The notes: a model not told the origin generated them from the sequence alone. 64,000 bases of DNA from Dipteronia dyeriana (GCA_032871835.1 CM065300.1:66661192-66725191); one strand, 5' to 3'; shown: positions 34,651 to 47,836, counted from the stretch's first letter. Made by a program: numbers and translations.

Positions 34651-36015
34651 GCCTCGTAATTTTTCAGCCAAATTTCCCTTACCAACCTCCTTAAAAATGT
34701 ACAATTTGCAAAAAAATTAAAATTGCTTAGAAATTTTGACATAGGAAGAATTCGCCATTTTAAGTAGTTCTGATAAAAAATTAGGATAAAAACGAATTAT
34801 GTAATGAAATATGCACCTTATATTTTTTTGGTCAAATTTTCATACTAACATATTTAAAAATGCACAATTTGTAAAAAAATTAAATTACCTAGAATTTTTA
34901 ACATAGGAAGAAAACACCATTTTAAGGAGTTATATGTAAAACATTACATTAAAAGCATATTATGTAATGAAATATACGCCTTGTAAAATATTGACCAAAT
35001 TTCCCTTACTAACCTCTTTCAAAATGCATAATTTGTAATAAATTTTAAATTATCTAGAATTTATAACATAGTAAGAATACACCATTTTAAGTAGTTCTAT
35101 GTAAAATATTATGTTAAAAGCGTATTATATAATAAAATATGTGCCTCGTAAGTTTTCAGTCAAATTTCCCTTATGTTAAAAATGCATAATTTGTAATAAA
35201 TTAAAAATTACCTAGAATTTTTGACATAAGAATAATACAACATTTTAACTAATTCTATATAATAAATTAGGATAAAAGGGCTTTGTGTAATGAAACATAC
35301 GCCCCATAATTTTTCGGCCAAATTTCCCTTACGAACCTCTTTAAAAATGCATAAGTTGCAAAAGTTTTAAAATTACCTAGAATTTTTGACAAAGGAAGAT
35401 TATGCCATTTTAAGTAGTTCTAAGGAAAACAAAAACTAGTATAAAAAGCGTATTATGTATTGAAATATGTACCTCATAATTTTCCCTTAAAATTTCCCCT
35501 ACGTTTTAAAATTGCATAATTTGTAAAAAAATTAAAATTTTCTAGAATTTTTAATATAGGAAGAATACAACATTTTAGTAGTTTTATAGAAAAAAATTAG
35601 GATAAAAAACGCTTTATGTAATGAAATATGTTTCTCGTAATTTTACAGCTAAATTTCTTTTAATAACCTATATAAAAATGCATAATTTGCAAAAAATATT
35701 AAATTACCTAAAAATTTTAACATAGAAAGAATACAACATTTTAAGTAGTTCCGTGACAAAAATAAAGATAAAAGCGCAATATAAAAGAAATATACCTCTC
35801 GTAATTTTTCACTCCAGTTTCCCTTTATTTAAAAATACACAATTTGTAAAATATTTAAAATTTCCTAGAATTATTAACATAGGATAAATAGAACATTTTA
35901 AATTGTTCTAAGAAAAAATTTAGGATCAAAAGCACATTATGTAATGAAATATGTAACTCATAATTTTTCGGTCAAATTTCCCTTACTAACCTCATTAAAA
36001 ATGCACAATTTGCAT
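34628..36015. repeat. Satellite array 1, about 163-bp monomer
   Basis: About eight and a half monomers. Starts of the ATTATGTAATGAAATAT-type box fall at about 34632, 34796, 34959, 35124, 35282, 35452, 35613, 35777 and 35936, so spacings are 158-170 bases. Other conserved boxes are CCAAATTTCCCTTACTAACC and GGAAGAATACACCATTTTAA. The array is AT-rich with no gene, and ends in mid-monomer. Confidence 0.93.
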
Positions 36016-36837
36016 GTCTATTTTCATGGTTAATTCTGATTGAGTAAGTTGAGATATATACATTAAAGAACAGACATAGGTCGATTTCAAAAGTCATCAG
36101 TTTTTGAATTTTTTTTGTCCTCCATGTTGAGGTGCTTCTTTTGTGTGCTTTAAGAGCCGTAATATATACTTTAATCACTGAGTTTAGACTAACCTCTTAC
36201 CACTTAGAGTAGTGCATTGTATTTTTTAAAATTTATGACATACTCTTGATGTGATAGTGGATAGGAAGCTTAGTTGGATTGCCGTGATTAATAATGGAGA
36301 CTACCCTTATGAGTTCACTAAGCCAAAAGGCGTACATAAATGACATCATATGAGGGTTCTTTTGTTTCTACTCCTAAACATTCAGTAGGTTCTTAACATT
36401 AGATTTGATCTCTATAGGTTATACATTGAGCATTATAGAACTTGCATCATTAAAATAATTCACATGTTTATTTTGATCTTGAATAAGTCAAACCAGTGGA
36501 AGTGATGATTAGACTATATGTGCTTGAACTACTTAAAGGGCCTTAAATATTTTCTACCTTTATATGTGTGCTCCATAGCCTTATTTGAAGTCAAACACAT
36601 AATAAGCCTTCTTCTTTCTTCACCAAATTAACTATAACCCATGTAGCTTATTTATAGCCATACCTTATAGCCTGGGATCATGCTTTGAGAATGTGAAAAA
36701 GATGTGATAGTTCTGCACGTGATTTATGTGCATATTTCGATCAGAGACTAGTGAAGGAAGAGCTGCATTCAATCCTAAAGTGAAGTTCGACAATTATGAG
36801 ATTCTATGTAATTCTTTGATTCTTAATCATTTCATCA

Positions 36838-36871
<34 letters not shown>

Positions 36872-37862
36872 GAGTAAAAGTTGCCACCAAAATAAATAGT
36901 GTGTTGAGAAAATCAGAGAATAGAATTTATGAGTGCAATTGAGCCAAATAAATTGTAAAGTTGTATCCATTCTAGAAAAGTTAGACATGAATGAGAATGG
37001 TGATTTTTTAAGACTTGGACAGTATTAAGTGGCCAAATTCCACTTACCATGGAATAATCGAAGACCAGAAGATTTGAGAAAAACCATAAAGGTAATTGAA
37101 GACTCTCACAACATGGTCCTAGGTTTTTGAATTACTAATTTTCCATTCTTTCTTAACCTTCACCCGTGGCCCCATCACAACTTTAATGAAAGTCTAAATG
37201 ATCTATTGGTTATCCTTGCTATGAAAGTAAAAGTGAATCATGTGTCTATTTTGTTCATAATGCTTGATTCTTTTCATGAGATCTTTTGCATATAAATAAA
37301 GTGTTCTTTCTTATATATACTCATATGCGATCAAGAATTGAAATTTCTTGTGCACAACTTCTATCGCATATGCTTGATGAGTGTATCTACCTAGGTTATA
37401 TTTGAAATTAATGAGAGACGTCTTATGAGAATTAGAATCGAGGTAAATTATCTATGGTGTTTGACGATACGTTTTTGAAGTTAGAGTGTCTTGAGTATGA
37501 GCTTTTTATTAAAACTAAGTAATGCATTCAAATTTGTGGCATAATTTTAGTCTTCATTCAGTGGCTCTAGCATATATTGGCTTTGAATGGTACATTTGAG
37601 TTTGCTTATTGATTATTTGTTTTTTTCGTAAAAATATGTTTGTGGGTAGCATAGTTGTAAACCCTCAGGAGACAAAACTCCTCCTACTAAGAACACCTAG
37701 AGGTTTAAAGACTTGTAGCATACGCTCAATGCTATCGTGTTCCCTATGGAAGTGGCTTAGTTTATATTTATTTTATTTTTAGATTTTTGTTTGTTTTTAG
37801 TTTTTGTTTTTTTTTTCTCTAGTTTTGCTCGAAGACTAGAAAAAGATAAGTTTGTGGGTATT
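36016..37862. other. Insertion between satellite arrays, non-coding part
   Basis: No gene is seen. An AAAT tetranucleotide run is at about 36840-36868. The stretch just before 37863 (AAAAGATAAGTTTGTGGG) looks like a polypurine tract of a Ty3/gypsy element, so this may be the 3' internal region of a truncated retroelement. Confidence 0.4.
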
Positions 37863-39608
37863 TGATCGTCATTATTTGTATATATTTTTTATCCCCATTC
37901 CTCCAAACAATTGTTTGTTTCTTGAGCCATTTAGGTGTTTAATTTGTGTGTTTGAGCATTTTCTGGTTGTTCAATCTAAGTTGTGTATTTGAAGTATTTC
38001 AGAGGGAAAATGTGATTTTGGATGTTTCAAGGGACTTATATGTAATCTACCACCAAGTACCATGTAGACCGCTGTAAATTTCCACAGCGATGCCCAAAGC
38101 GCTCCCAAAACAATGAAAATATGCTATCAAACCGCTATGGATTGTCACAGCAGTAGTGACAGCGGTTCTCGAGACAGTGCATATCATTTGTGTTGCGATG
38201 ACCATATCTCTCAGATCCGATTGAACTGTGTGTCCTGCCACCTATGGATTTGAAGCCCAGGAAGTCTAGTCTCCAACCAATTCATGGATTTTTGATCCAA
38301 ATTTTCTAGAAGAAGTTATGGCTATTTGAGTACCTGTTGCACAGATCAGTCAGTCATAATTCCATGAATAGTGATAAGATTTGTTTTGCAAGTTGTCGGT
38401 TTGGGAAATATTACCTTCTTGGACATGAGTAGGAGTCTTGTGGAAACAATTTGACACCTAATCCTAATATTCCTTCAAAAAGTAGTCAATTTTATCGGAT
38501 TAGCAAAGAAATAAAATTCCAAAAATGTAGAGTTCTAAAAGGGAATTGATTTCTTTGTTGTTCCAGGACATGACTTAGCATCTACACCTATTTAAACCCC
38601 TTGTGAACCCTAATTTCGAGATATATAAGCCAAGGGAGGTCCCAAGCCACCAAGGGTCCGTCTCTCACCACTCTATCACCATACTTCACCTTACAACTTT
38701 CATTCATCTTACATCAAAGATTCGAAGACGAACAAGAATTCATCATTGAAGACGAACAAGAATTCATCATTGAAGACGAAGAAGAACTCATTGAAGCCCA
38801 AGATGAGTTTTATCTTTTCTTTCTCTTCTCTTTTTATTTTTATAATGTGTAAATAATTCCATAACTAAAGAATCATTGCGATCCTTTTATGAATGCTCAT
38901 GTTGGGATTAATAATATTATTTCATCAATTCAATTATTGATTCATTCATGATTCATTCATTATGCTTAACTGCTTAATCCTCATTAATTTTAATATTTAT
39001 TCACACCATAGACCAAGGGTGAATGATTATTTGGCATGATTTTATGGTTAAGACTATCTAATAATTAGGGCTACAGTATAGAACAAACATAACATTGATT
39101 AATGTTCTTTTGAATGAATGAATTTTATCTTTAGCATAGGCCAAGCAAAGTATAGAATTTGGTTCTTATTTCTTTCGCTTAGTTCACACCATAGACCAAA
39201 GGTGAATAGTGGTTTGGAATACGTGATTGATCCCGTGATCATACTATAATAGTCATATTAAAGATAAAGAATGAACCCTTAAATTGATTGAATTTTGTTC
39301 ACAAATTAATTCTATACATTGAGTGTTCATAATTGGAGATCATTGATGACCTCTTTCTTTCCCTCCATTGATCACAAACTAAAAATTCTCAATTGATTTT
39401 CATTGGTTTAATTTAATTTAGTTTATAGTTTAAATCAATCAACAACAATCTTTTGGTTACTTTCAGTTTAGCTTTAATTAGAACTAGTTTTCAACTATTA
39501 AATCTCTAGTTTTCGTGTGAACGGTCATTACTTGCTAATGTATGATTCTTTACGATTCGTGCACGTACGAGTATTGTTTTTATAACCACGGTTTTGCACA
39601 TCACACAT
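37863..39608 (+). mobile_element. Putative LTR of a truncated gypsy-type retroelement
   Basis: It starts TGATCGTCATTATTTG at 37863 after a purine-rich tract, and ends near CACATCACACATCA at about 39608. It has LTR-like contents: a TATA-like ATATATAAGCC near 38620, and a leader with a 24-bp tandem repeat (GAAGACGAACAAGAATTC, 2.8 copies, 38724-38792). No matching second LTR is in the window. Limits are approximate. Confidence 0.4.
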
Positions 39609-40361
39609 CAACGCACCCACACCTCTGCTAACTTTCACGGTGCATACCTCGGTTCAGACCGCGGTCGCTAAAATGACGTGCACCATGGGAAATTCAAAAC
39701 ATGAATTTCCTAAGCTTAAAACATGACCAAACGACATTTAAACCTTTCGTATTATATACCGATGGAAAAATATTGAAGTCTACTTCCACTCCAATTAAAA
39801 AAACACGATTCAGATGACTGTTAAAAGAGTTGTGGTCAAATGAGTGACCAAATGTTAGATTTGGACAACAACAAGAATGTCAAAACTCATGGAAAAAACC
39901 ATATGACCAAAGACCAAAACAAGAGAAGAATGAGACCTTCTCAAATGGTCACTCGACATGTTAAAACAAGCACACCATCGTGCAAGCCCGAACACAATAC
40001 AAAACCACACTTAAATTTAAAAATGAAGTGCAAGTGTGATTGTGGCGAAATGCACAGATGAGTAATAAGAAACAAATGCATAACAACTCAAACTCATGTA
40101 AGTGTGTGTGTGTGTGTGGGTGCGTGCGTGCGCGCGTAACAATAAATGCATATCAATACAAATGCATGAGATGCGAGTGTGTGCAACTAAAACCTCTTCA
40201 AAGAGAATTAAGCACAAGTGAACTACCTCTTGAAAGTTCATGACATGACCAGAAGCTTGTCCTCAAGAAAACCACACTTGGAGAACCTATGCTACCCGAT
40301 ACACAATAATCCCCAATGTGATTTATCATGAAATAAGTCAATAATAAATTAAGGTTCTCAC
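39609..40361. other. Intergenic segment before satellite array 2
   Basis: No convincing gene. A GT/GC microsatellite lies at 40099-40135. Short open frames on both strands cover only this low-complexity tract. Confidence 0.5.
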
Positions 40362-42243
40362 ACGCATTATGTAATGAAATATATGCCTCGTAAGTTTTCG
40401 ACGAAACTTCTCTTACTAACCTATATAAAAATGTATAATTTGCAAAAAAATTGAAATTACCTCAAATTATTAACTTAGGAAGAACACACCATTTTAAGTA
40501 GTTATATGGAAAACATTAGGATAAAAGCACATTATGTAATGAAATATGTGCCTCATATTTTTTCTGTAAAATTTCGCTTACTAACCTCTTTAAAAATGCA
40601 TAAGTTGTACAAATTTTAAAATTACCCCAAATTATTAACTTAGGAAGAATACACAATTTTAAGTAGTTCTATGGAAAAAATTAGGATAAAAGTGTAAAAT
40701 GTAATGAAATATGTTCCTCGTAATTTTTTGGTCAAATTTCCCTTACTAACCTCTTTAAAATGCACAATTTGTAAAAGTTTTGAAATTGTGTAGATTTTTT
40801 GATTTAGGAAGAATACACTATTTTAAGTATTTATGTGGAAAAAATTAGGATTGAAAGCGAATTATGTGATGAAATATACGGCTCGTAATTTTTCGGCCAA
40901 ATTTCCCTTACTAACCTCTTTATAAATGCATAATTTGTAAATTTTTGAAATTACCTAGAATTAATAACATAGGAAGAGTAAAGCATTTTAAGTAGTTCGA
41001 TAGAAAAAATTTGGATAAAAGCACATTATGTATTGAAATACGCGCCTCATAATATTTCTGCCAAATTTCCCTACTACTAACCTCCTTAAAAATGTATAAT
41101 TTGTAAGAAAATTAAAATTATATATAATGAATAACATAGGAAGAATACACAAATTTAAGTGGTTCTACGGAAAAATTTAGGATAAAAAGCGCAATATATA
41201 ATGAAACATACACTCGTAATTTTTCGGATAAATTTCCTTACCTAACCTCTTTAAAAATGCATAATTTGTAAAAACTTTAAAATGACCTAGAATTTATAAT
41301 ATAGGAAGAATAAACCATTTCAAGTGGTTCTAAGGAAAAAATAAGGATAAAAAACGTATTATGTAATGAAATATGCACCTCGTAACCTCTTTAAAATTGC
41401 ATAATTTGAAAAAAAATTAAAATTATGTAGAATTTAGAACATAGGAAGAATACACCATTTTAAATGGTTCTATGTAATAAATTAGGATAAAAAACGGATT
41501 ATGTAATGAATTATGTACCTTATTTTTTCGGTCAAATTTCCTTTACGTTCTTTTAAAAATGCACAATTTGTAAAATTTTTAAAATTACCTAGGATTTTTA
41601 ACATAGGAAGAATACACCATTTTAAGTAGTTATATGAAAATATTTGTGATAAAAGCACATTATGTAATGAAATATGCGCCTTGTAATTTTCCGGCCAAAT
41701 TTCCCTTACTAACCCTTTTAAAAATGAATAATTTATAAAAAATTTAAAATTACCTAGAATTTTGAAATAGGAAGAACACATCACTTTAATTAGTTCTATG
41801 AAAAAAATCTGATAAAAACCGCATAATGAAATGAAATATACACCTCGTAATTTTTCGGTCACATTTTCCTTACTAACCTTATTAAAAATGTGTAATTTGT
41901 AAAAAAAAAAAAAACCTAGAACTTGTAACTTAGGAATAATACACCATTTTAAGTGGTTCTAGGGCAAACATTAGGATAAATAGTGCAATATGTAATGAAA
42001 CAAGCATCTCGTAACTTTTCGGTCAAATTTCCCTTACTGACCTCTTTAAAAATGCATAATTTGTAATTTTTTAAAAATTACCTAGAATTTTTAACATATG
42101 ATGAATATACCATTTTAAATGGTTCTACGGAAAAAATTAGGATAAAAAACGCATTATGTAATGATTATGCTCCTTGTAACTTTTCATCCAAATTTCCCTT
42201 ACTAACCTCTTTAAAAATGTATAATTTGTAAAAAATTTAAAAT
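40362..42243. repeat. Satellite array 2, about 163-bp monomer
   Basis: Twelve monomers of the same satellite and orientation as array 1. The ATTATGTAATGAAATAT-type box falls at about 40366, 40531, 40697, 40861, 41025, 41192, 41358, 41499, 41659, 41823, 41984 and 42153. The array starts at the box and ends in mid-monomer after AATTTGTAAAAAATTTAAAA. The longest open frame (minus, 41862-41482) is not conserved between monomers. Confidence 0.93.
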
Positions 42244-43951
42244 TTACTTTGAAGATTTGGATGTGTTTGAATCAATGAAGAAATTGGCTTGATGAATATT
42301 CAATATAGAAGAAGTAAAAAACGTGGATTGATTTTTTTTATTAAGCTTTTTATTACATAAAAAAAATCCAATAAAAAAAGGTAAACCGAGGAATTGTGAA
42401 CATGACCATAATATTTATTTATTGATTCTTTTCTTCTACACTTCTAAAATGAAAAATGATCCTCTAAATTTGGCCAAAATATTTAAAAAATTTATTGATA
42501 TGGACATACATCTAACCTGTTAGATATTATTATTATTATTATTAAAAAAAATTAACATGTCTTTCAAAAAATTATTAATTAAAACTATTTTTCAATTACA
42601 TTATTATTATTATTTTTGTTAAATATGATATATAAAAATATTTATTTAATAAAATTAAATAAATACTGAATTGTCATATCTTATATGACACTATTATATG
42701 GTAACAAACATCAGACATGATAAGAATGACATTTTGGTCATTTGAACCTCCTGTCTTGTCCCAATCATACCAAACGCATAACAGTACGGTCTACAGTTCT
42801 GTTCCAGATATTTCAAACACAATACGGAACAACTGTCATGTCATGTCATGTCCTGTCCCGATACCATATATATATATATATATATATATATTGTTTTTGT
42901 CTTTTGATTAATGGTGGCTGAATTCAACACATAGAAAACAAGAGTTGTTTTCGTAAGTTTCTTCTACCTCCATTCAAGTTCTTGAGTACTGTGGCATGCT
43001 CACACGTTATTACCAATCGCTGGACATAGCCGAGAAGATCTTGTGGTTCAAATCAGGAAGTAGATCGAAAGAGAAAGGAGGAGCCTTCAAACGCCGGTAT
43101 GAAATCGTTTCACCTTCTTTGTTGTTTTCGATTATTACTGTACAATTAGGTTTACCTGATGATTGTATAATTTTTTTTTAAAACCTTTCCGCTGCTCAAT
43201 CTGTAACCCTGAGACCAACAATTGATATCAGAGCCAATTTTGTACAGTATAAATCGAATTCGATTGTTCCTGCTTGCATGTATGAATGTGTAGGCACAAT
43301 CTATTGAATGTATGATGTTTTAGATTTTTTTAAAAGCATGATTGATCATTAATTATATCCTACCATGAGTTTTAGAGTTTTGGATATTATATGTAATTTT
43401 TTTTATATAATATTAATTCCGGGTTGTAATAATTTTAATTTATTTTTTTCGGCTAAAATCATTATATGTAAATCATATTTTATAATATTGTTTAAGAGAT
43501 CGTTTCGAGAAGACGAAGAAATTGGTTGGGTGCATGTTAGACACATAAGGGGCGTTATATGTGCACAAGGCATAAATCAATAACGCAATTTTATCAATTT
43601 GTGTTTGCTAGAGTTGCAGAAAGGGCAAGCGCAGTGATCATATCTTCTCATTCAACATTTGGAGATCCATATTTAATTGTGTTTTATTATTATTATTATT
43701 ATTGGTGGTCGGTTGAATACAAAAACTTTTTCCTGAACGTAGCTTAGTTTGCACAAACTAAATAAACTTAGAGTTTAGGTAAATAGTTATTAAGTTAATG
43801 GTTGGAATGCTATCGATCTTATCCATAGGAAAAGTTAGGAAAAAAAAAACAGCTTCCATTTTTGCTTTCCTAAATTTTCTAATAAATAATACCCGTCAGA
43901 TTCAATTTAATTTCCCGCAATTTTACTAAAGGAAAATTCAAATTTGCTCTC
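42244..43951. other. Upstream region of MPS1 with retroelement remnant
   Basis: No gene is seen. A TA run lies at 42866-42890. The segment 42903-43225 ends CCTGAGACCAACA and is followed by ATTGATATCAGAGCC, which is close to the TGGTATCAGAGC initiator-Met primer-binding site of plant retroelements. A decayed LTR with its primer site is therefore likely. An ATT run is at 43686-43706. The MPS1 promoter must lie between about 43750 and 43950. Confidence 0.45.
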
Positions 43952-46940
43952 ATGGACCAACCAACAACAAACACAAATCAAAACTCAAACGCTACTTCAC
44001 AAAACGACGAATCCCTCAAACTCGCCGTCGCCGTTTCTCTTCTCCGATCAAAGCTTCTTCAGAACCAAACCGATTCCGACGCTCTTCGCTGGAAGCGAAA
44101 GGTCTTCAAAATATTCATCAACTCTTAATTCTCACGTTTGTTTGTTTTTTTGGCTATCTCCCCAGCCAAACAGGTCCTTAATTGCGCTTTCGCTTGTTTT
44201 CGATTTTCAGGCCAAGGAGCGAAAGAAAGAGCTCCTCAGACTCAGAGATGATCTCAGAGAAGCCGAAGGTTCTCTCTCTCTCTCTCTCTCTCTCTGTTTT
44301 TGTGTTTTCGATTTTTGTATTGAATTTTTGTTTATTTATTTATTTTTGGCTGTAGATGCGTCGCGTTTTGATTTGTTTCCGAAAAGCGCTTCTTGCAAGT
44401 GCTTTTTCTTCGATAATTTGGGGAAATTGAGTCCTAAACAAGCAGCGGACGGCTCTCATGGTAGATTCAACGACATTCTCCGCCGCAGATTTCTCAGACA
44501 AGGTCAGATCTTGTTGTAATTGTTGATGATTCTACGAAGTTTTATTGTGTTATGGTTTTCGTTGTTGTTACCGTGTTTGATGATTTTATAGTGAGACTGA
44601 ACGAGAGGAGGAGACGAAGAGGTGATTCGAGTCAGCGTAGATCTCTTTCAGGTTAAAAAAAATGTTCATGTGAATTTGACATATCCAATCCCTTGGATAC
44701 GATATAATTATGTTTTAATTTCAAGCGTATTTAATCAGAGAGCGAGTTTGTGATGTTTACTTTTGATTTCGATTTTGCGAATTCGTTGATGAAAAGCAGA
44801 GTTAAACTGTGAAGATGAGTTGGAGCAGCTCAAGGCCTCGGTTGATTTTCTGGTGGAGCTTTGCGAAACTGTTTCTACGGTCAGGGCCGAAATGAAATTA
44901 CTGTCTGTTTCTCTCATGTGATCGCTTTCGTCAATCTTGTATTTTAGAAAAATAAGTTTGGCTTCTTGTGATTTTTGCAGGTGGAAGAGGCTAATTTTGC
45001 AAACTGGTCACACCAGGCTGTGGACTTCATTATGGGTGAGTTGGAATTTTCAAATGGAGCTATTTCGAACTGTATCAGCATAATAGGGATTGCTTTTCTA
45101 ACCTGTTTCAGTTATTTGTTGATTCTTGCAACACTTGCACTAAATTGGCATCTTCAAAGTGTATGATTTATTTGCATTTTCTAACTGCTCTAGAATTTTG
45201 AGTGAGTGGACTTTGTATCCGATAGTAGATACTAGATACTACTAGATAGTGCTCTTAATGCCAAGTCGGAATGGCCCCCGCATTAGTTTGTGATATATAT
45301 CCCTGTCCCATATCCATCCCCATTTCAAAGTCAGTGGTCGGATTCGGGGAATCCCCAAAGTGAGGTAGGTATATCCATCCCTGTTCTGTATATCCTCGTA
45401 GCCGATGAAAAAAAGGTAAATTTGCATACTTGAGAAAAAAGGTTAATTGGCAAGAAATTGGCTTGGTCCTGTATGCCTTGTGATAGTTTTCATGTGATTG
45501 ACCCAAAGTATTAGGATATTAAGCTTTGTTGAGCAGTAGAGCTAACGTATATTCAGCAGTAGGTGTTTCACGGATTACTGCATTGATTCTACGCTTTAGT
45601 TTCTGTGTTTTTCTTCAAATTCACTGGATTGCAGGGAGTTGTTCTGTATGTTTCTGTGCTATTTCTACATGAAATTTTTTCGTTGTAGAGTTGTAGGTTA
45701 TGCTCTACACTAATGCTGTTTAAAATGTGTCTTGAAGCATCATTGAAGAATCTATTATCAGTGGGGAAGAACATGGAATCTGTTGAAGGAATTATCAGCA
45801 GCTTGATTACTCGCTTGGTTAGAAGAATGTGTTCCACGAAAGAAGACGGTACATACTTGATTGCATCTTGGAATGTCAAGTTGAACTCTATTTCTTGCTA
45901 TCTCACCACTATGCTTGCATTGCTTCTTACATACAGTTGTCTTTCTTGTTTTTGTTTTCAAGCTGGTGCTTCAGAGTCATATCACATTGACAATGATTCC
46001 CAGTTCTGTATTCAACACCTGATCCGCAAGCTTGCAAGTGAGTCTTATATTGGGCAGCATGCGATATTGTCAGTTTCTCAGAGAATATCTGTAGTAGCTG
46101 AAAGTTTGCTTTTCTTAGATCCATTTGATGATGCTTTCCCCAATATGCACCAGTGCCTGTTTCTAATGTAAGTACCTCAGTTACACATTCACATCCTTGA
46201 TCATCTCTCCTTAACAAAATTTCCTAATTTATCATCTTTTGGACAGAGAAGCTGGTTATTTTTTTTCGAATACGTTTGCAAAATTAAGATGTGCCTTAAC
46301 TCAGAAATCTAGCTTCCACAACATAGGACGAATATGGTGGTCGGGTCATTTAAGGACAGTTTGTCTAATTTGTATTGTGAACTGCAGGATCCAGCTTATT
46401 GAGTTTTCGATATCAGACTATTTGTCACCTTGGTCAGGCAGCGAAGGCTTCGACAAAAGTATGTAGAAGAATTTTTGTCAATATGAACATTCACTTCAAG
46501 TTTAAGATCTTACATATTTTCTTACTCCCAAGCTTAATTTAGAGCATTTCCGGATTTTGTATGATCTGTTTCTACTTTCTATGAATCCAACATTAAATGT
46601 TTTAACAAATATCCTATATAAGATTATAAGAATAGTAATGGTTCTTATACTTTGGTACTTAAGCAACATATTTCTTTTTACATTCTATTATATATGTAAA
46701 TTAAATTTGCAAACTGAATGGACATTGTGAATGACATACAATAACGACATTGCAGCGCTCTTCGAAGAGTGGGTTACATCGGTCCTCCATGCACGAAAAG
46801 CACTAGAGCAGTTGGAAAGCAGAAACGGGCTCTATGTGCTGTACATGGATCGAGTCACAGGAGAATTGGCTAAACAAGTGAACCAGGTTTCATCTCTCCA
46901 GAAGCTTAACTTCGATATTCTTGATAAACTGTTCCTATAA
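43952..46940 (+). CDS. MPS1: MULTIPOLAR SPINDLE 1 / PRD2 homologue, meiotic protein
   Basis: Ten exons join in phase to 373 residues: 43952-44101, 44211-44268, 44356-44502, 44592-44651, 44800-44879, 44981-45035, 45738-45848, 45963-46167, 46388-46458 and 46756-46940. All introns are GT-AG. Recognisable parts are LKLAVAVSLLRSKLLQ and KRKAKERKKELLRLRDDLRE (coiled coil, residues about 25-70), FDLFPKSASCKCFFFDNLGK, ANFANWSHQAVDFIMASLKN, FCIQHLIRKLASESYIGQHA and the C-terminal NGLYVLYMDRVTGELAKQ. Arabidopsis MPS1/PRD2 is needed for meiotic double-strand breaks and spindle organisation; the length here matches that family. The start is the first ATG before the conserved N-terminus. Intron 2 has a CT run (44271-44297) and intron 6 is about 700 bp. 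Nothing suggests damage. Confidence 0.94.
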
Positions 46941-47193
46941 TATATATAAAATGTCATCACATGCTGAAAACATTATTCTCTCAAACTTTGAACAAATGCA
47001 TTCATTTTTCCTCATACTTTCCATGATCAAATTGAAGCCTATGAGAATTATGTCCTTTTGAACATTTTTAGCATTTTTTAGCAATACTTTGAGCAATTAT
47101 TACTAGTGTTTATGACTTTAAAATGAATAAAACTTGCCATTTACAATTTAACAATTACTTGGATATTCATTGACCATTTTACCTTTTATCTTA
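46941..47193. other. 3' flank of MPS1
   Basis: AT-rich non-coding sequence after the MPS1 stop codon, probably including the 3' UTR. No gene is seen. Confidence 0.6.
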
Positions 47194-47705
47194 TGTTGCA
47201 CGAATACGGATACGGTACGATACAACAAATATCTAAAAATTAAGATACGGATACGGCAGGATACATCAATTAAAATAATATATATTTATATTTTATATTT
47301 AAAAAACATAATCCAATAATTTATTCAAAATATTATATATATATATATGATGTAATAAATGAACCCTAAAATTAGTAGAAATTTAGTCGTAGATTTATTT
47401 TAAACAATTATATTTTAACCCTTCAATTTTGTAAAATCGTAATTTGATCCCAGTTTTAACTAAAATAATTATTATTTTTACCCTAAATGTATCTTTACAG
47501 TATCCTTACCGTACCTCCAATGTATCCTTGATGTATCCTCGGCATATCTCCAGTTAAACTTGAGAAAAAGTTAATGGATACGTTAAATGATGTATCTGAT
47601 ACGTATCCAGGTATATTCAGGGAATATCCGAACAGGATATGAGTTCGATACGAGTTCCCTCTCCAATTTGGAGTATCCGTACTATGTCTCTTCAATAATA
47701 CAGTA
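47194..47705. mobile_element. MITE-like element with GGATAC ends
   Basis: The left part has TTGCACGAATACGGATACGG and a second GATACGGATACGG. The right part has TTGGAGTATCCGTACTATG, whose complement gives CATAGTACGGATACTCC, and further GTATCC copies. The middle is AT-rich and non-coding. It resembles a known type of short plant DNA element with GGATACG-rich ends. The target duplication is not resolved. Confidence 0.5.
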
Positions 47706-47785
47706 TACCAATTCATGTGCATCAAATATTCACATCTTTGTTACGCAATAGTAATATAAAGCACTTTATTTGATTTCACATGCAT

Positions 47786-47787
47786 TA

Positions 47788-47834
<47 letters not shown>

Positions 47835-47836
47835 TT
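47786..47836. repeat. ATT trinucleotide microsatellite
   Basis: A nearly uninterrupted run of about sixteen ATT/TTA triplets. Confidence 0.9.

Noticed and set aside
41482..41862. 126-residue minus-strand frame in satellite array 2
   Set aside because: Adjacent monomers do not keep the frame open, so it is chance.
34628..42243. CRISPR-like array
   Set aside because: Monomers are contiguous and about 163 bp with no short repeat/unique spacer pattern, and the DNA is eukaryotic.
45713..46171. 152-residue single frame as a separate gene
   Set aside because: It is exons 7 and 8 of MPS1 read through the intron between them; splicing at 45848/45963 gives the family sequence.
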